From Endozoicomonas sp. G2_2 (GTDB lineage: Bacteria > Pseudomonadota > Gammaproteobacteria > Nevskiales > Salinisphaeraceae), in the NCBI RefSeq assembly GCF_017744135.1, contig NZ_JAGHQU010000009.1:115229-179228 (forward strand): 64,000 bases of DNA, given 5' to 3'. Shown here piece by piece: positions 17,134-26,888 of this stretch. Under the pieces are notes generated by a model that saw nothing but the letters and a program-made list of their open reading frames with translations, searched no databases and had not been told where the DNA came from. Position 1 is the first letter of the stretch; every line of letters begins with the position of its first letter. The position numbers and the translations under genes are program-made.

Positions 17134-17298
17134 TCAATTGAAGTCTTCCGCGCCGCCCGTGCATTTATCGACCACCCGCCGAATCTGGCGAGCATGTGCT
17201 TCGGGATTTCTCGGCGTGCTCCAGACACTCGTGATACAGAACTCGCCGCAGCGACAGTCCTTATCGTTATGCGGACAAAAACAGCCGGCCCCAGGCAT
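17134..17298 (-). CDS. small cysteine-rich hypothetical protein
   Basis: A 54-residue candidate ending 16 bases before the HTH gene and read in the same direction. Its core GCFCPHNDKDCRCGEFC has five cysteines and a histidine in 16 residues, a likely metal-binding knuckle, followed by PEAHARQIRRVVDKC. The frame can extend to a TTG at 17346. Tight spacing to the HTH gene suggests one operon. I do not recognise the family; the call rests on composition and spacing. Confidence 0.4.
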   Translation of the reverse strand: MPGAGCFCPHNDKDCRCGEFCITSVWSTPRNPEAHARQIRRVVDKCTGGAEDFN

Positions 17299-17447
17299 GG
17301 CCGCGACTCTTCTGGATGCGCTATCCGTGCGCTTCTGCGTGCGCAACGGCCTGCTCTATCGCTTTGTCTGGATGCCTGAAATCGCGCGTCATCCGACAGC
17401 CCCAATATCTGCCATAGGACATCAGTTGTCAACTGACAACCGTCGCC

Positions 17448-19025
17448 CTACTCCCACTCAATTGTCCCCGGCGGCTTCCCGGTCACGTCATAAACCACCC
17501 GCGAAATCCCGCTCACCTCGTTCACGATCCGTGACGAAACATGTTCGAGCAGTTCGTACGGCAGATGCGCCCAGCGGGCGGTCATGAAGTCGATGGTTTC
17601 GACCGCGCGCAGGGCCACGACGTGCTCGTAACGGCGGCCATCGCCGGTGACGCCGACGCTGGAGACGGGGAGATAGACCGCAAAAGCTTGGCTGACCTGG
17701 TCGTACCAGCCGGCGGCCCGGAGTTCGTGGATGAAGATGGCGTCGGCGGCGCGGAGTTTGTCGGCGTATTCCTTTTTCACTTCGCCGAGGATGCGTACGC
17801 CCAGGCCCGGGCCGGGGAAGGGGTGGCGCATGAGCATGTCGCGGGGCAGACCGAGGGCGAGGCCCAGTTCGCGGACTTCGTCCTTGAACAGTTCGCGTAG
17901 CGGCTCGACCAGGCCGAGCTTCATGTCTTTCGGCAGGCCACCCACGTTGTGATGGCTCTTGATCACGTGCGCCTTGCCGGTGGCGGAGCCGGCGGATTCG
18001 ATGACGTCCGGGTAGATGGTGCCCTGGGCCAGCCAGTCGATATGGGTGAGTTCGGCGGCGTGGGCGTCGAAGACTTCGATGAAGGTGTTGCCGATGATCT
18101 TGCGCTTGGCTTCCGGGTCTTCCACGCCTTCGAGCTTGTTCATGAACTGGTCTTCCGCGTCTGCACGGATGACGTTCAGGCCTTTGTGCTCGGCGAAAGT
18201 GGCCATGACTTCGTCACCTTCATGCAGGCGCAGCAGGCCGTTGTCCACGAACACGCAGATGAGATTGTCGCCGATCGCTTCGTGAATGAGCGCGGCGGTC
18301 ACGGAGCTGTCCACCCCGCCGGACAGGCCGAGCAGCACGCGCTGATCGCCGACTTGTTCGCGGATGCGCGCGACCAGATCCTCGATGATGTGTTCGGACG
18401 TCCAGAGTTCGCCGCAGCCGCAGATCTCGTGCACGAAGCGCGAGAGGATGCGCTTGCCCTGTGGCGTGTGGGTGACTTCCGGGTGGAACTGGATGCCGTA
18501 GTAGCCGCGATCGTCGTCGGCCATGCCGGCCAGCGGCGCGCTGTCGGTCGTGGCGATCACTTTGAAGCCATCGGGCAGCGTGGCCACGCGGTCGCCGTGG
18601 CTCATCCAGACGTCGAGCAGGCCGTGGCCTTCGTCGTTGACGTGGTCCTGGATATCGGTGAACAGCCTGGAATGGCCGCGGGCACGTACGCGCGCATAGC
18701 CGAATTCCTTCTGCTCCGAAGTTTCCACCTCGCCGCCGAGCTGGGCGGCCATGGTCTGCATGCCGTAGCAGATGCCGAGCACCGGCACGCCGAGTTCGAA
18801 CACGGCCTTGGGTGCGCGCGGGCCCTGTTCTGCCGTCACCGATTCCGGGCCGCCGGAGAGAATGACGCCATTCGGGTTGAAGGCGCGCACCTGCTCGTCG
18901 GTGACGTCCCAGGCGTAGATTTCGCAGTAGACATTGGCCTCACGCACGCGGCGGGCGATGAGCTGGGTGTACTGACTGCCGAAGTCGAGGATGAGGATCT
19001 TTTCAGCGTGGATATCCTGGGTCAT
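17448..19025 (-). CDS. guaA: GMP synthase (glutamine-hydrolysing)
   Basis: A 525-residue cytosolic enzyme making GMP from XMP, glutamine and ATP. The class I glutamine amidotransferase domain (residues 1-195) has the nucleophile in GICYGMQ near residue 86 and the His/Glu pair in QFHPEVTHT near residue 180. The ATP pyrophosphatase P-loop LSGGVDSSV follows at about residue 237. The C-terminal dimerisation domain contains FPGPGLGVR and ends in PPGTIEWE. It is full length. In related genomes guaA follows guaB in one operon. Here they are on the same strand but separated by a plus-strand membrane gene and a repeat, so guaA must have its own promoter in the 286 bases upstream. Confidence 0.98.
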   Translation of the reverse strand: MTQDIHAEKILILDFGSQYTQLIARRVREANVYCEIYAWDVTDEQVRAFNPNGVILSGGPESVTAEQGPRAPKAVFELGVPVLGICYGMQTMAAQLGGEVETSEQKEFGYARVRARGHSRLFTDIQDHVNDEGHGLLDVWMSHGDRVATLPDGFKVIATTDSAPLAGMADDDRGYYGIQFHPEVTHTPQGKRILSRFVHEICGCGELWTSEHIIEDLVARIREQVGDQRVLLGLSGGVDSSVTAALIHEAIGDNLICVFVDNGLLRLHEGDEVMATFAEHKGLNVIRADAEDQFMNKLEGVEDPEAKRKIIGNTFIEVFDAHAAELTHIDWLAQGTIYPDVIESAGSATGKAHVIKSHHNVGGLPKDMKLGLVEPLRELFKDEVRELGLALGLPRDMLMRHPFPGPGLGVRILGEVKKEYADKLRAADAIFIHELRAAGWYDQVSQAFAVYLPVSSVGVTGDGRRYEHVVALRAVETIDFMTARWAHLPYELLEHVSSRIVNEVSGISRVVYDVTGKPPGTIEWE

Positions 19026-19311
19026 GCGCGGTGCGGTGCTCGGCTGATGGACTGGATTAGTAACAAGTTACTAAGCCGCGCAGGATACCGAATCGTCGGC
19101 GGCTCGGCAGCGCTCGCGCGTGTACCCCGCGGCCCGATAGAATAACGCCTTGATGACAGGCGGCCTGCGGCCCGCCCGGCTTTCGACACGCCTGCGCATC
19201 ACCCCGACGACGCGATTTTTCGCGCTGTATCGCAGCGCGCGGCACCGCTTTTATCCGGGCCGGCGTGTCGCGGCGTCCCCATTTCAACAAGACCACGCCC
19301 ACGGACAACCC

Positions 19312-20701
19312 ATGGCCGATTCCGATTCCTCGACGGCAGGCGCACACGCAACTGCCGCTTCCGACCGCCGCCTGTTCCTGCGCTTTGCGATCCCCTCGCT
19401 GTTGGGCGTGCTGGCGTTTCTCACGCCGATGTTCGAGGACGGCAAGATCACCATCGGCCTGGCGATTCTGTCGAACGCGCTGGCCGCGCTCATGGAGGGT
19501 TGGCTCGGGCCAATCGCCGGCATCGTGCTCGCGGCCTCGGCCCTGCTGTCGATTTACGCGACCAACACGCGCGCACGCCGCACGCCGCACGCCGGGCGGG
19601 CTGTTCGCGTCCCTGTTCGATATCGGCACGCCGTTCGTGCTGGTGCGCATCGTGGGCGCGGTATTCGCTGCGATGACGCTATTCGGTGTCGGCCCGGAAT
19701 GGATCGTAGGCGAGAACACTGGCCAGGTGGTGCTGTTCGACGTGATCGCCGCGCTCGTGGCGTTTTTCCTGTTCGCATCCTTCCTGTTGCCGTTGCTGAC
19801 CGATTTCGGCGGCATGGAGTTCGTGGGCACGCTGTTGCACCGCGTTTTCCGCACGATCTTTCGCTTGCCCGGGCGCTCGGCGGTGGACGCGACCGCCTCG
19901 TGGCTAGGGGATGGCACCGTCGGCGTGATCATCACCTCCAAGCAGTACGAAAAAGGCTATTACTCGGCGCGCGAGTCGGCCGTGATCGCGACCAACTTCT
20001 CGATCGTGTCGATTACCTTTGCGCTGCTGGTGGCCAATTTCACCGAGATCGGGCATCTGTTCATCCCCTTCTATCTCACCGTGACGGCTTCGGGGCTGGT
20101 CGCCGCGATCATCGTGCCGCGCCTGCCGCCGCTGTCGCGCAAGCGTGATGACTATTGGCCGGCGACCGGCAAACAGGTGGCGGCGGACAGCGGCGAAGGG
20201 CTGTCGCTGTTCCGCTGGGGCCTGCAGCGCGCCATGAAGCGCGCCGCGCACTCGCCGAGCTTCGGCCAGCTGCTGCGCGACGGAGCGACGACCTATGCCG
20301 AAATCCTGTTCGGCCTGCTGCCGCTGATCATGGCGATCGGTACCACCGGCATCGCGATCGCGGAATACACGCCGATCTTCAACTGGCTCACCTTCCCGCT
20401 GGTGCCGGTACTCGAAGCCATGCACGTGCCGGAAGCCGCGGCGGCCGCGCCCGCCCTGCTCGCCGGCTTTGCCGACATGTTCCTGCCGGCGATCCTGGCC
20501 ACTTCGATCGAAAGCGAGTTCACGCGATTCGTGATTGCTGCGCTATCGGTCACGCAGTTGATCTATATGTCGGAGGTTGGCGCGGTGATTCTGAAATCGA
20601 ATGTGCCGCTGAATATTTTCGAACTGGCAGCGATTTTTCTGATTCGCACGGTGATTACTTTTCCGATCATCGTGGGGATTGCGCATTTGTTTGTGTTTTA
20701 G
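19312..20701 (+). pseudogene. YjiH/nucleoside-recognition-domain membrane protein, frame broken by a 7-bp repeat
   Basis: From the ATG at 19312 one frame encodes MADSDSSTAGAHATAASDRR, then hydrophobic helices (FAIPSLLGVLAFLTPMFEDG, LAALMEGWLGPIAGIVLAAS) up to about base 19593. The rest of the protein is in another frame: GGLFASLFDIGTPFVLVRIV through to the stop at 20701. That part includes EILFGLLPLIMAIGTTGIAI and LAGFADMFLPAILATSIESE, which mark the YjiH family with its gate (nucleoside recognition) domains. Removing one copy of the heptamer repeated three times at 19573-19593 joins the two halves into an uninterrupted ~460-residue inner-membrane protein. Transported substrate is unknown. 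It is divergent from guaA. Confidence 0.75.
19573..19593 (+). repeat. three tandem copies of a 7-bp unit (GCACGCC) inside yjiH
   Basis: GCACGCC repeated three times without mismatch. Seven is not a multiple of three, so each gain or loss of a unit shifts the reading frame. With two copies the yjiH frame would be intact (ARRTP joined directly to GGLFASLF). Confidence 0.9.
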
Positions 20702-20833
20702 GTTTGAGCGCGTTTGCAGCAGGCGCGCTGGGCGCCCCGCAGTAGGACGGGCCTAGCCGATCTGGTTCTTGCTTCAGATCTGGCGACTTCGAGCAAAGAG
20801 TCTTACCGCACTCACGAGTTCGTCGGACCTTTT

Positions 20834-21449
20834 GTTTCGCACTGCTGTGCGACTCACTTTCTTTTGCTTGTCCAAAAGAAAGTAAGCAAAGGAAAAAGAC
20901 ACCCGGGTTGCGCGCCGGCGCGAAACGCGCCGGTGCACTGCGATGCTCGGTCCGAAGGGATGCGGCCAGAACTCGGATCGCTTTGGCGATCCTCGGACAT
21001 GCTGGCCGCACCGGCGCAGTGCGCCGGACACCCTTCGGCCCTGCGCTTCTCGTCGCGCCAGACGGGACCCGAATACAGCGCGGCCTACCCAGCAACAGAG
21101 TTGGAACAGCTGCCACGCAGAAATTGCGGTGTTTGGCTGCGTTCCGGTCGGACTCGCCTTCGGCATCGCCGACCAATGATCGCTACGCGATCTTGGCGAA
21201 GCGTCAGCGAGCCGGTCTTCGTCTGTATTGGGCTCCCTTGGGCGTAGCGCCGAGCAGTGGAGGCCGAAAGAGAAAAAGACAGCCGGATGTTTGAGTCGCG
21301 CGCAGCGCGGCGAGTTTCCGGCTGTCCTCTTTCGGCCGCAGCCGCGCAGGGCACCGATGCGTAGCATCGGCGCAAGACAGGGTGCCTTTTGTTTTGGTTA
21401 CTTTTATTTGGGCAAGCAAATAAAAGTGACTCGCGCTGCAGCGCGAAAC
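20834..21449. repeat. 616-bp hairpin-array element, copy 1 (MITE-like)
   Basis: The outer 50 bases at each end are imperfect inverted repeats of one another (left GTTTCGCACTGCTGTGCGAC..., right ...GTCGCGC-type complement; 41 of 50 positions pair by hand alignment). Each end also folds on itself: CTTTCTTTTG/CAAAAGAAAG on the left and CTTTTATTTG/CAAATAAAAG on the right. Inside are at least five more hairpins, among them 20915-20933, the GGATCGC/GCGATCC stem, 21263-21336 (10+10 bp) and 21354-21370. A second copy lies at 40899-41512. No ORF is conserved between copies, so it is non-coding. It fills most of the 953-bp space between the convergent ends of yjiH and guaB. Homology between the copies starts slightly outside the terminal repeats, at about 20808. 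Confidence 0.85.
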
Positions 21450-21654
21450 CCCAGGCCGATCAACCCCCTACCGTTGATCCAGACACTCGTAGCAAAAACC
21501 CGAGCGTTTTTCGGCACCACGAGCTAATCGACCGGCTCCAGTAAGCTAAACACCCGAGATTTCAGCTCAGGAATATCGCCACTCGCCCCGATGCTCCAAA
21601 CGACCCAAAAGCCCGAAGCGAGAAACGGGCGACAGTAGCTGCCGCCCGCAGTGC

Positions 21655-23127
21655 TTAATCCACTCGATAATTCGGCGCTTCCTTGACGATGTGCACATCG
21701 TGCACATGCGATTCCTTTACACCGGCCGAGGTGATTTGCACGAAGGTCGGCTGGGTGCGCATCTCAGTGATGTCGTGGCAGCCGGTGTAACCCATGGACG
21801 CCCGCAGGCCGCCGATGAGCTGGTGCACGATGCCGCCGAGCGGGCCTTTGTACGGCACGCGGCCCTCGATGCCTTCCGGCACGAGCTTCTGGATTTCCTC
21901 GGACGGGTCCTGGAAATAGCGGTCGGCCGAGCCGGAGTCACCGCTCATCGCGCCCAGCGAACCCATGCCGCGATAGGCCTTGTAGGAACGGCCCTGATAG
22001 AGCTCGATGTCGCCCGGGGCTTCTTCGGTACCGGCGAACATGCCGCCAATCATCACCGCATAGGCGCCGGCGGCGATCGCCTTGGCCAGATCGCCCGAAT
22101 AGCGGATGCCGCCATCGGCGATCAGCGGCACGTCCGTGCCTTCCAGCGCCGCGGCCACGTTGGCGACCGCGGAAATCTGCGGCACGCCGATGCCGGCGAC
22201 GATACGCGTGGTGCAGATCGAGCCGGGACCGATGCCCACCTTGACCGCGTCCACGCCGGCCTCGACCAGCGCCTTGGCGCCCTCGGCCGTGCCCACATTG
22301 CCGCCGATGATCTGCAGATCGCCGAAGCGCTGCTTGAGCTGGCGCACGGTATCGAGCACGCCGGAGGAATGGCCGTGGGCGGTGTCGACCACCACGACAT
22401 CCACACCCGCTTCGGCCAACGCCTGTACGCGGGCGAAGGTTTCCGGGCCGGGCCCGACTGCCGCACCCACGCGCAGGCTGCCCTGGGCATCCTTGCAGGC
22501 GTTGGGGAAGTCGGAGGATTTCTGGATGTCCTTGACCGTGATCATGCCGCGCAGTTCGAACGCGTCGTTGACCACGAGCACCTTTTCGATGCGGTGGTGA
22601 TGAAACAGGCCGAGGATCTCGTCGCGGTCGGCGCCTTCGCGCACGGTGACCAGCTGATCCTTGGGGGTCATCACGCTGGTCACGGGCGCATCGAAACGGG
22701 TCTCGAAACGCAGATCGCGGCTGGTGACGATGCCCACCGGAATGCCCTTGTCCACCACCGGCACGCCGGAAATACGGCTGCGGCGGGTGAGTTCGAGCAC
22801 CTCGCGGATGGTCGCTTCGGGGCCGACCGTGATCGGGTCCGAGATCACGCCGGACTCGTATTTCTTGACCGTGCGCACGTGCTGCGCCTGCATCTCGGGC
22901 GGCATCGATTTATGGATGATGCCGATTCCGCCTTCCTGGGCCAGCGCGATCGCCAGGCCTGCCTCGGTGACCGTATCCATCGCTGCCGAGATGAGGGGCA
23001 GGTTCAGGGTGATGTTGCGGGTCAGGCGCGTGGACAGGTCGACGTGGCGCGGGAGTACGTCGGAATAGGCGGGCTGGAGCAGGACGTCGTCGAACGTCAG
23101 GGCTTGCTCGCTGATTCTCAGGGTCAT
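21655..23127 (-). CDS. guaB: inosine-5'-monophosphate dehydrogenase
   Basis: A 490-residue enzyme oxidising IMP to XMP with NAD+, the first step of GMP synthesis. The (beta/alpha)8 core is interrupted near residues 93-205 by two CBS domains (regulatory, adenine-nucleotide binding). The catalytic cysteine is in [11 protein letters not shown] near residue 305, the flap region is [10 protein letters not shown], and the protein ends [10 protein letters not shown]. The ATG at 23127 ([18 protein letters not shown]) is the standard start; the frame opens 16 codons earlier. It is divergent from xseA, as in many gammaproteobacteria, and is separated from guaA by yjiH and the repeat element. Confidence 0.98.
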   Translation of the reverse strand: MTLRISEQALTFDDVLLQPAYSDVLPRHVDLSTRLTRNITLNLPLISAAMDTVTEAGLAIALAQEGGIGIIHKSMPPEMQAQHVRTVKKYESGVISDPITVGPEATIREVLELTRRSRISGVPVVDKGIPVGIVTSRDLRFETRFDAPVTSVMTPKDQLVTVREGADRDEILGLFHHHRIEKVLVVNDAFELRGMITVKDIQKSSDFPNACKDAQGSLRVGAAVGPGPETFARVQALAEAGVDVVVVDTAHGHSSGVLDTVRQLKQRFGDLQIIGGNVGTAEGAKALVEAGVDAVKVGIGPGSICTTRIVAGIGVPQISAVANVAAALEGTDVPLIADGGIRYSGDLAKAIAAGAYAVMIGGMFAGTEEAPGDIELYQGRSYKAYRGMGSLGAMSGDSGSADRYFQDPSEEIQKLVPEGIEGRVPYKGPLGGIVHQLIGGLRASMGYTGCHDITEMRTQPTFVQITSAGVKESHVHDVHIVKEAPNYRVD

Positions 23128-23471
23128 AGGCTCGCCGGCAGGGGGCGGCTTTACGTGGCCGTATCGCCGCCGCAAAGACCGCGGATTATAAAGGAAGCCC
23201 GGATCGTTTCATACACGCTCGCGGCCACCCTCGCCGGTTTGCCGATGCGCTTTCGGGCCGCCGCCAGCGCGCTCGCGGCGGCACCTCGGGGCTGAGCGGA
23301 GCGCGTCGCGATCAGGCACGCGGCGAGCACGCGATCGCAGCGTGAGACGATACGCGGCGGATTCGCGCCATACTGCGCGACAGCACGCATGTGTCGCGCG
23401 GTGCGCAACGCCTAAACCGAACACCACCGCCTGCCGCGGCGGCCGATTTTGCCAGGACAGCCCAACGCTCC
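23128..23471. other. guaB-xseA divergent intergenic region
   Basis: 344 bases between two start codons; it must contain both promoters. I cannot point to convincing -35/-10 pairs, and see no RNA gene. Confidence 0.4.
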
Positions 23472-24854
23472 ATGACCAGCGCCTCTTCGAACCCCGGCCA
23501 GGACTCGCGCATCGTGTTCAGCGTGAGCGAGCTCAACGCCTCGGTGCGGCAGCTGCTCGAACACAGCTATGGCCTGCTCTGGGTCGAGGGCGAGATTTCC
23601 AACCTCGCGCGGCCCCGGTCGGGGCATATGTATTTCAGCCTCAAGGATGGCGATGCGCAGGTTCGCTGCGCGCTGTTCCGCGGCAAGGCGCGGCTGATCC
23701 GCACACCGCTGGCCGACGGCGACCAGGTGCGCCTGCGGGCGCGCGTGAGCCTTTATGCCGCGCGCGGCGATTATCAGCTCATCGTCGAGCACGTGGAGCC
23801 CGCAGGCGACGGCGCGCTGCGTCGAGCCTTCGAACAGCTCAAGGCCCGGCTCGATGCCGAAGGCCTGTTCGCGGCCGAGCGCAAGCGCGCCCTGCCCGTA
23901 GCACCCGCGCGTATCGGCGTGATCACGTCGGCCACGGGCGCGGCAATCCGTGACGTGCTCAGTGTGGTTTCCCGGCGTTTTCCGCTCGGCGCGGTGCGTG
24001 TCTACCCGGTGCCGGTCCAGGGCGATGCGGCAGCGCCCGCGATCGTGAACGCGCTCACGCAGGCCAGCGCGCGTGCCGACTGCGACGTGCTGCTGCTGGT
24101 ACGCGGTGGCGGCTCGCTCGAGGATCTTTGGAGCTTCAACGACGAAAACGTCGCCCGCGCGATCGTGGCCAGCCGCGTGCCCGTGGTTTCCGGGGTGGGC
24201 CACGAAGTCGACGTGACCATTGCTGATTTCGCCGCCGACATGCGCGCGGCTACGCCCTCAGCTGCCGCCGAGCTGGTGTGCCCGGACCTGACCGCCCAGG
24301 CAGCCGCCCTGCCCCGGATCGCCGAGCGCTTGAACGCCCGCATGAATGCGCGTCTGCAGGCCGCGCGCGAACGGCTGAACGGCCTCGAGGCGCGGCTGGC
24401 GCGCCAGCATCCGCGCCGGCGCCTGGAAGTGCCGATGCAGCGGCTTGACGTGACCGAACAGCGGCTGCACCGCGCGATGCAGCGGCGCTTCGATCGCGAA
24501 ACCGAGCGCGTCGCCGCCCTCGGGCGTCGACTGGAACAGGCATCGCCGCAACGCCGGCTTGCGGCCGCGCAGCTGCAGCGCGAAACGCTCGCCCGGCGCC
24601 TGGAAACCGCCATGCGCGCGCGCCTGCACAACGCCGACCAGCAACTCAGAAACGCCGGGCGCGCGCTCAATGCGGTCAGCCCGTTGCAAACACTCGAACG
24701 TGGGTATGCTATCGCCCGCGATGATCATGCTCATGTCGTACGATCGGCCGATACAGTAGTACCGGGTGATCGCCTGAGCGTGGATCTGGCCCGCGGGCGC
24801 CTCGATTGCGAGGTACGCGCGGTGCATGTCGAATCGGGAGAGCGCTCCACCTGA
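23472..24854 (+). CDS. xseA: exodeoxyribonuclease VII large subunit
   Basis: A 460-residue catalytic subunit of the single-strand exonuclease VII. The N-terminal OB-fold reads VFSVSELNASVRQLLE, then LWVEGEISNL and GHMYFSLKD. The nuclease domain has PARIGVITSATGAAIRDVL, the RGGGSLEDLWSFNDE motif and GVGHEVDVTIADFAAD with its conserved aspartates. A long arginine-rich helical region from about residue 285 (coiled-coil arms) follows, and the protein ends with the typical LERGYAIARDD and small C-terminal strands. The small subunit gene xseB is not here, as is usual. The start at 23472 is selected because MTSASSNPGQDSRIVFS precedes the conserved domain directly. Confidence 0.96.
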   Translation: MTSASSNPGQDSRIVFSVSELNASVRQLLEHSYGLLWVEGEISNLARPRSGHMYFSLKDGDAQVRCALFRGKARLIRTPLADGDQVRLRARVSLYAARGDYQLIVEHVEPAGDGALRRAFEQLKARLDAEGLFAAERKRALPVAPARIGVITSATGAAIRDVLSVVSRRFPLGAVRVYPVPVQGDAAAPAIVNALTQASARADCDVLLLVRGGGSLEDLWSFNDENVARAIVASRVPVVSGVGHEVDVTIADFAADMRAATPSAAAELVCPDLTAQAAALPRIAERLNARMNARLQAARERLNGLEARLARQHPRRRLEVPMQRLDVTEQRLHRAMQRRFDRETERVAALGRRLEQASPQRRLAAAQLQRETLARRLETAMRARLHNADQQLRNAGRALNAVSPLQTLERGYAIARDDHAHVVRSADTVVPGDRLSVDLARGRLDCEVRAVHVESGERST

Positions 24855-25207
24855 TCACTGCCGCGAAGCCGGCGGCGCGTGATGCGAGGGGTATGTGTCA
24901 GCCGGCAAAGGGCCTGTTAACACTGCCGCCAATCGCCGCGTTGCTGTCCAAAAATTTGCCAGGCTAGGCGCGAGGAGAGAAGTTTGGTGAGCCAAATGAA
25001 CGACGAGCAACGCCGCATGGCGGATTTTTGGACGCAACCCTTCGGGACGCGGTCCATTTTCGCGCAATTCGGCGTTGCAGTTCGCTCATGTAGCACAGCT
25101 ACAACACGCTCACTGCGCCTTGCCTTGCACAAAAATGGCCCGCGGCGCGGCGATTTCGTCAGTGTTCACAGGTCCTAAAAATCAACGTCAAAGGGGTTTT
25201 CAGACCT
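24855..25207. other. intergenic region with a 16-bp imperfect inverted repeat
   Basis: 353 bases between two plus-strand genes. GTTGCTGTCCAAAAAT (24940-24955) and ATTTTTGGACGCAAC (25024-25038) are inverted copies with one gap. The composition between and after them (AT-rich blocks, GCTCATGTAGCACAGCTACAAC palindrome near 25083-25104) is unlike coding sequence. It may be a decayed interspersed element or a regulatory structure. Confidence 0.45.
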
Positions 25208-26296
25208 ATGTTCCAACCTTCGCCTGCCGCGCCGCGCGGCCGTACCACGATTGTCGCCGCGCTCGCGGCCCTGTTTTTGCTGGCTGGCTGTGCCACCGGC
25301 CCGCGTGTCGTCACACCCGAGCCGCCGCCCGTGCCGGAAGGCGGCGACGCCGTGCCCGAGCAGAACGAGGTCGTGCTTTCAGACGGCACGCAGCTCGTCG
25401 CGGACGCGCCCTGGGGCCGAATCAAGATCGAGGCCGGTCCGGGCCTACGTCGCGTGTACACGTGGCGCGGTCATCGCCGCGGCGTGGTGCTGGAGCCGCG
25501 CACGGAACGCTTCGCCGGCAGCATGGGCATTCACTTCGAGGGCGAGCCGCCCGTCTGGGAACCGGCCGACGGCATCACCAAGGTGGATATCGAGGAAGGC
25601 CAGCGCCGCTTCGAGACCGTGGACGACGCCCTGATCTGGATGCAGATCCGGCGCCTGCGCTACAGCTACACCAACGACGGCATGGTGGTCGGCTGGAAAC
25701 CCGATGGCGATACGCTAGTGGTCGAGCTGTGGCAGTTCTATATCGACGGCGAGAAACCCACCAGCCTGCCCAAGGCCGAGGACACGCGCCTGGCTGTTGG
25801 CCCGCTGCAGGTCGTGCCGCAGGAAATGCAGCCGCAGCTGGTGTTTGCCGACGGGCACACCGAGCCCTACACCACCGCAACGGCGGCCAAGCATTCCGTT
25901 GCCGCGGCCGGGAGTCAGGCCAGTTCGGCGCCCATATCCTGTAACTGGTTCCAGCGTACGTTCACCGACTGCAGCGCGAGAGCTGAAGCGGCGGCGAAAG
26001 CGAAAGCCAAGGCCGAAGCCGAGGCACGAGCCAAGGCACAGGCAGCCGCCGAAGCCGCGCGCGCCGCGGCCGCCAAGCCGGAGACCCCGCCGGAGCCCGA
26101 GTATCCCTCGGCGACGATCAGCGGTAGCACGGTCAATATCCGCGAGGGATCGAGCACGAATACCAAGGTGCTTTTCCAGGCTAAGGAAGGCGACGCGGTC
26201 GAGATCCTGAAAGAGGATAAAGACTGGCGTTACGTGAAATTCGAGGATGATCGTGAAGGCTGGGTCGCCAACTTCCTGCTCGACCACGACGAATGA
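25208..26296 (+). CDS. SH3-domain lipoprotein
   Basis: A 362-residue exported lipoprotein. The signal peptide ends in the lipobox LLAGC (Cys about residue 28), followed by a proline-rich linker and a 200-residue region of unknown fold (RIKIEAGPGLRRVYTWRGHR, VWEPADGITKVDIEEGQRRF). An alanine/lysine/glutamate-rich helix around residues 258-290 follows, and a C-terminal bacterial SH3 (type 3) domain (ATISGSTVNIREGSSTNTKV, then DDREGWVANFLLDHDE). SH3 domains of this type usually bind peptidoglycan or peptides in the envelope. Position after the lipobox does not carry Asp, so outer-membrane sorting is expected. Specific function unknown. Confidence 0.8.
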   Translation: MFQPSPAAPRGRTTIVAALAALFLLAGCATGPRVVTPEPPPVPEGGDAVPEQNEVVLSDGTQLVADAPWGRIKIEAGPGLRRVYTWRGHRRGVVLEPRTERFAGSMGIHFEGEPPVWEPADGITKVDIEEGQRRFETVDDALIWMQIRRLRYSYTNDGMVVGWKPDGDTLVVELWQFYIDGEKPTSLPKAEDTRLAVGPLQVVPQEMQPQLVFADGHTEPYTTATAAKHSVAAAGSQASSAPISCNWFQRTFTDCSARAEAAAKAKAKAEAEARAKAQAAAEAARAAAAKPETPPEPEYPSATISGSTVNIREGSSTNTKVLFQAKEGDAVEILKEDKDWRYVKFEDDREGWVANFLLDHDE

Positions 26297-26888
26297 AGCG
26301 ATCGTAGACCGTCCCGCTGTACGGGAGACGCCGCCGCCAAGGCCCGAGTCAACGGCATGGGCCGGTTGAACGTCTCCTGACAGGGTTTCACGTACGACGG
26401 CGGCAGGGCACGGCATCGTCCGCTCTGCCGCCGTCTGCGTTTCGGCGTTCGACCACGGCCGGATCATGCCGGCCTAGGGATCGGCGGATCAATCCGCCGT
26501 CGGTCACGCACGCGCGTTATCCCCGCATAGGGCTGAACTCACACACGCCAGCGCCCGTCATGGCCATCCGTTCGCCACGAGCGATTGGCCGACAGCCCGT
26601 CGTCGCCTGCCGAAAGGCGCAACTCACGAGGCTGTCCTGGGATTAGAGCGTAGCCGCAGGTCGAAACACACGGCGCATGCCAGGCATGGCAAATCGGCGT
26701 CAGACCCGTTCGGCGACGCGCTGATCGCGGGCTTTGCTTGGTTCGTGCCGGGCACATGCGTCGTGGGGCCGACGCGTCATCCGCGCGAGAGACAGCACAC
26801 GCGCTCCGGCGGTCGCCGGTTCGTGCTTGCAAGGCAATCAGGCCAGGGGCGAGCACTCGGCCGAACGCAGGGCCGGCCTGTCTAGCGT
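26297..26888. other. 592-bp gene-free region between lipoprotein and der
   Basis: Two genes converge on this space. The first third has an 11-bp perfect hairpin (below). The rest shows several short GC-rich dyads but no conserved ORF, tRNA or known small RNA that I recognise. A 105-codon minus-strand frame at 26539-26856 has arginine-rich composition typical of noise. Confidence 0.45.
26396..26435 (+). terminator. hairpin downstream of the SH3 lipoprotein gene
   Basis: GACGGCGGCAG / CTGCCGCCGTC, 11 paired bases around an 18-nt loop, 100 bases past the stop codon; followed by TGCGTTTC rather than a true T-tract. Possible terminator. Confidence 0.35.

Noticed and set aside
20714..21527. Several ORFs in all frames inside the first hairpin-array element
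   Set aside because: They are not preserved in the second copy because of indels; the conserved signal is structure, not coding.
26539..26856. 105-codon minus-strand frame upstream of der
   Set aside because: Composition typical of random GC-rich frames; no ribosome-binding site or recognisable motif.
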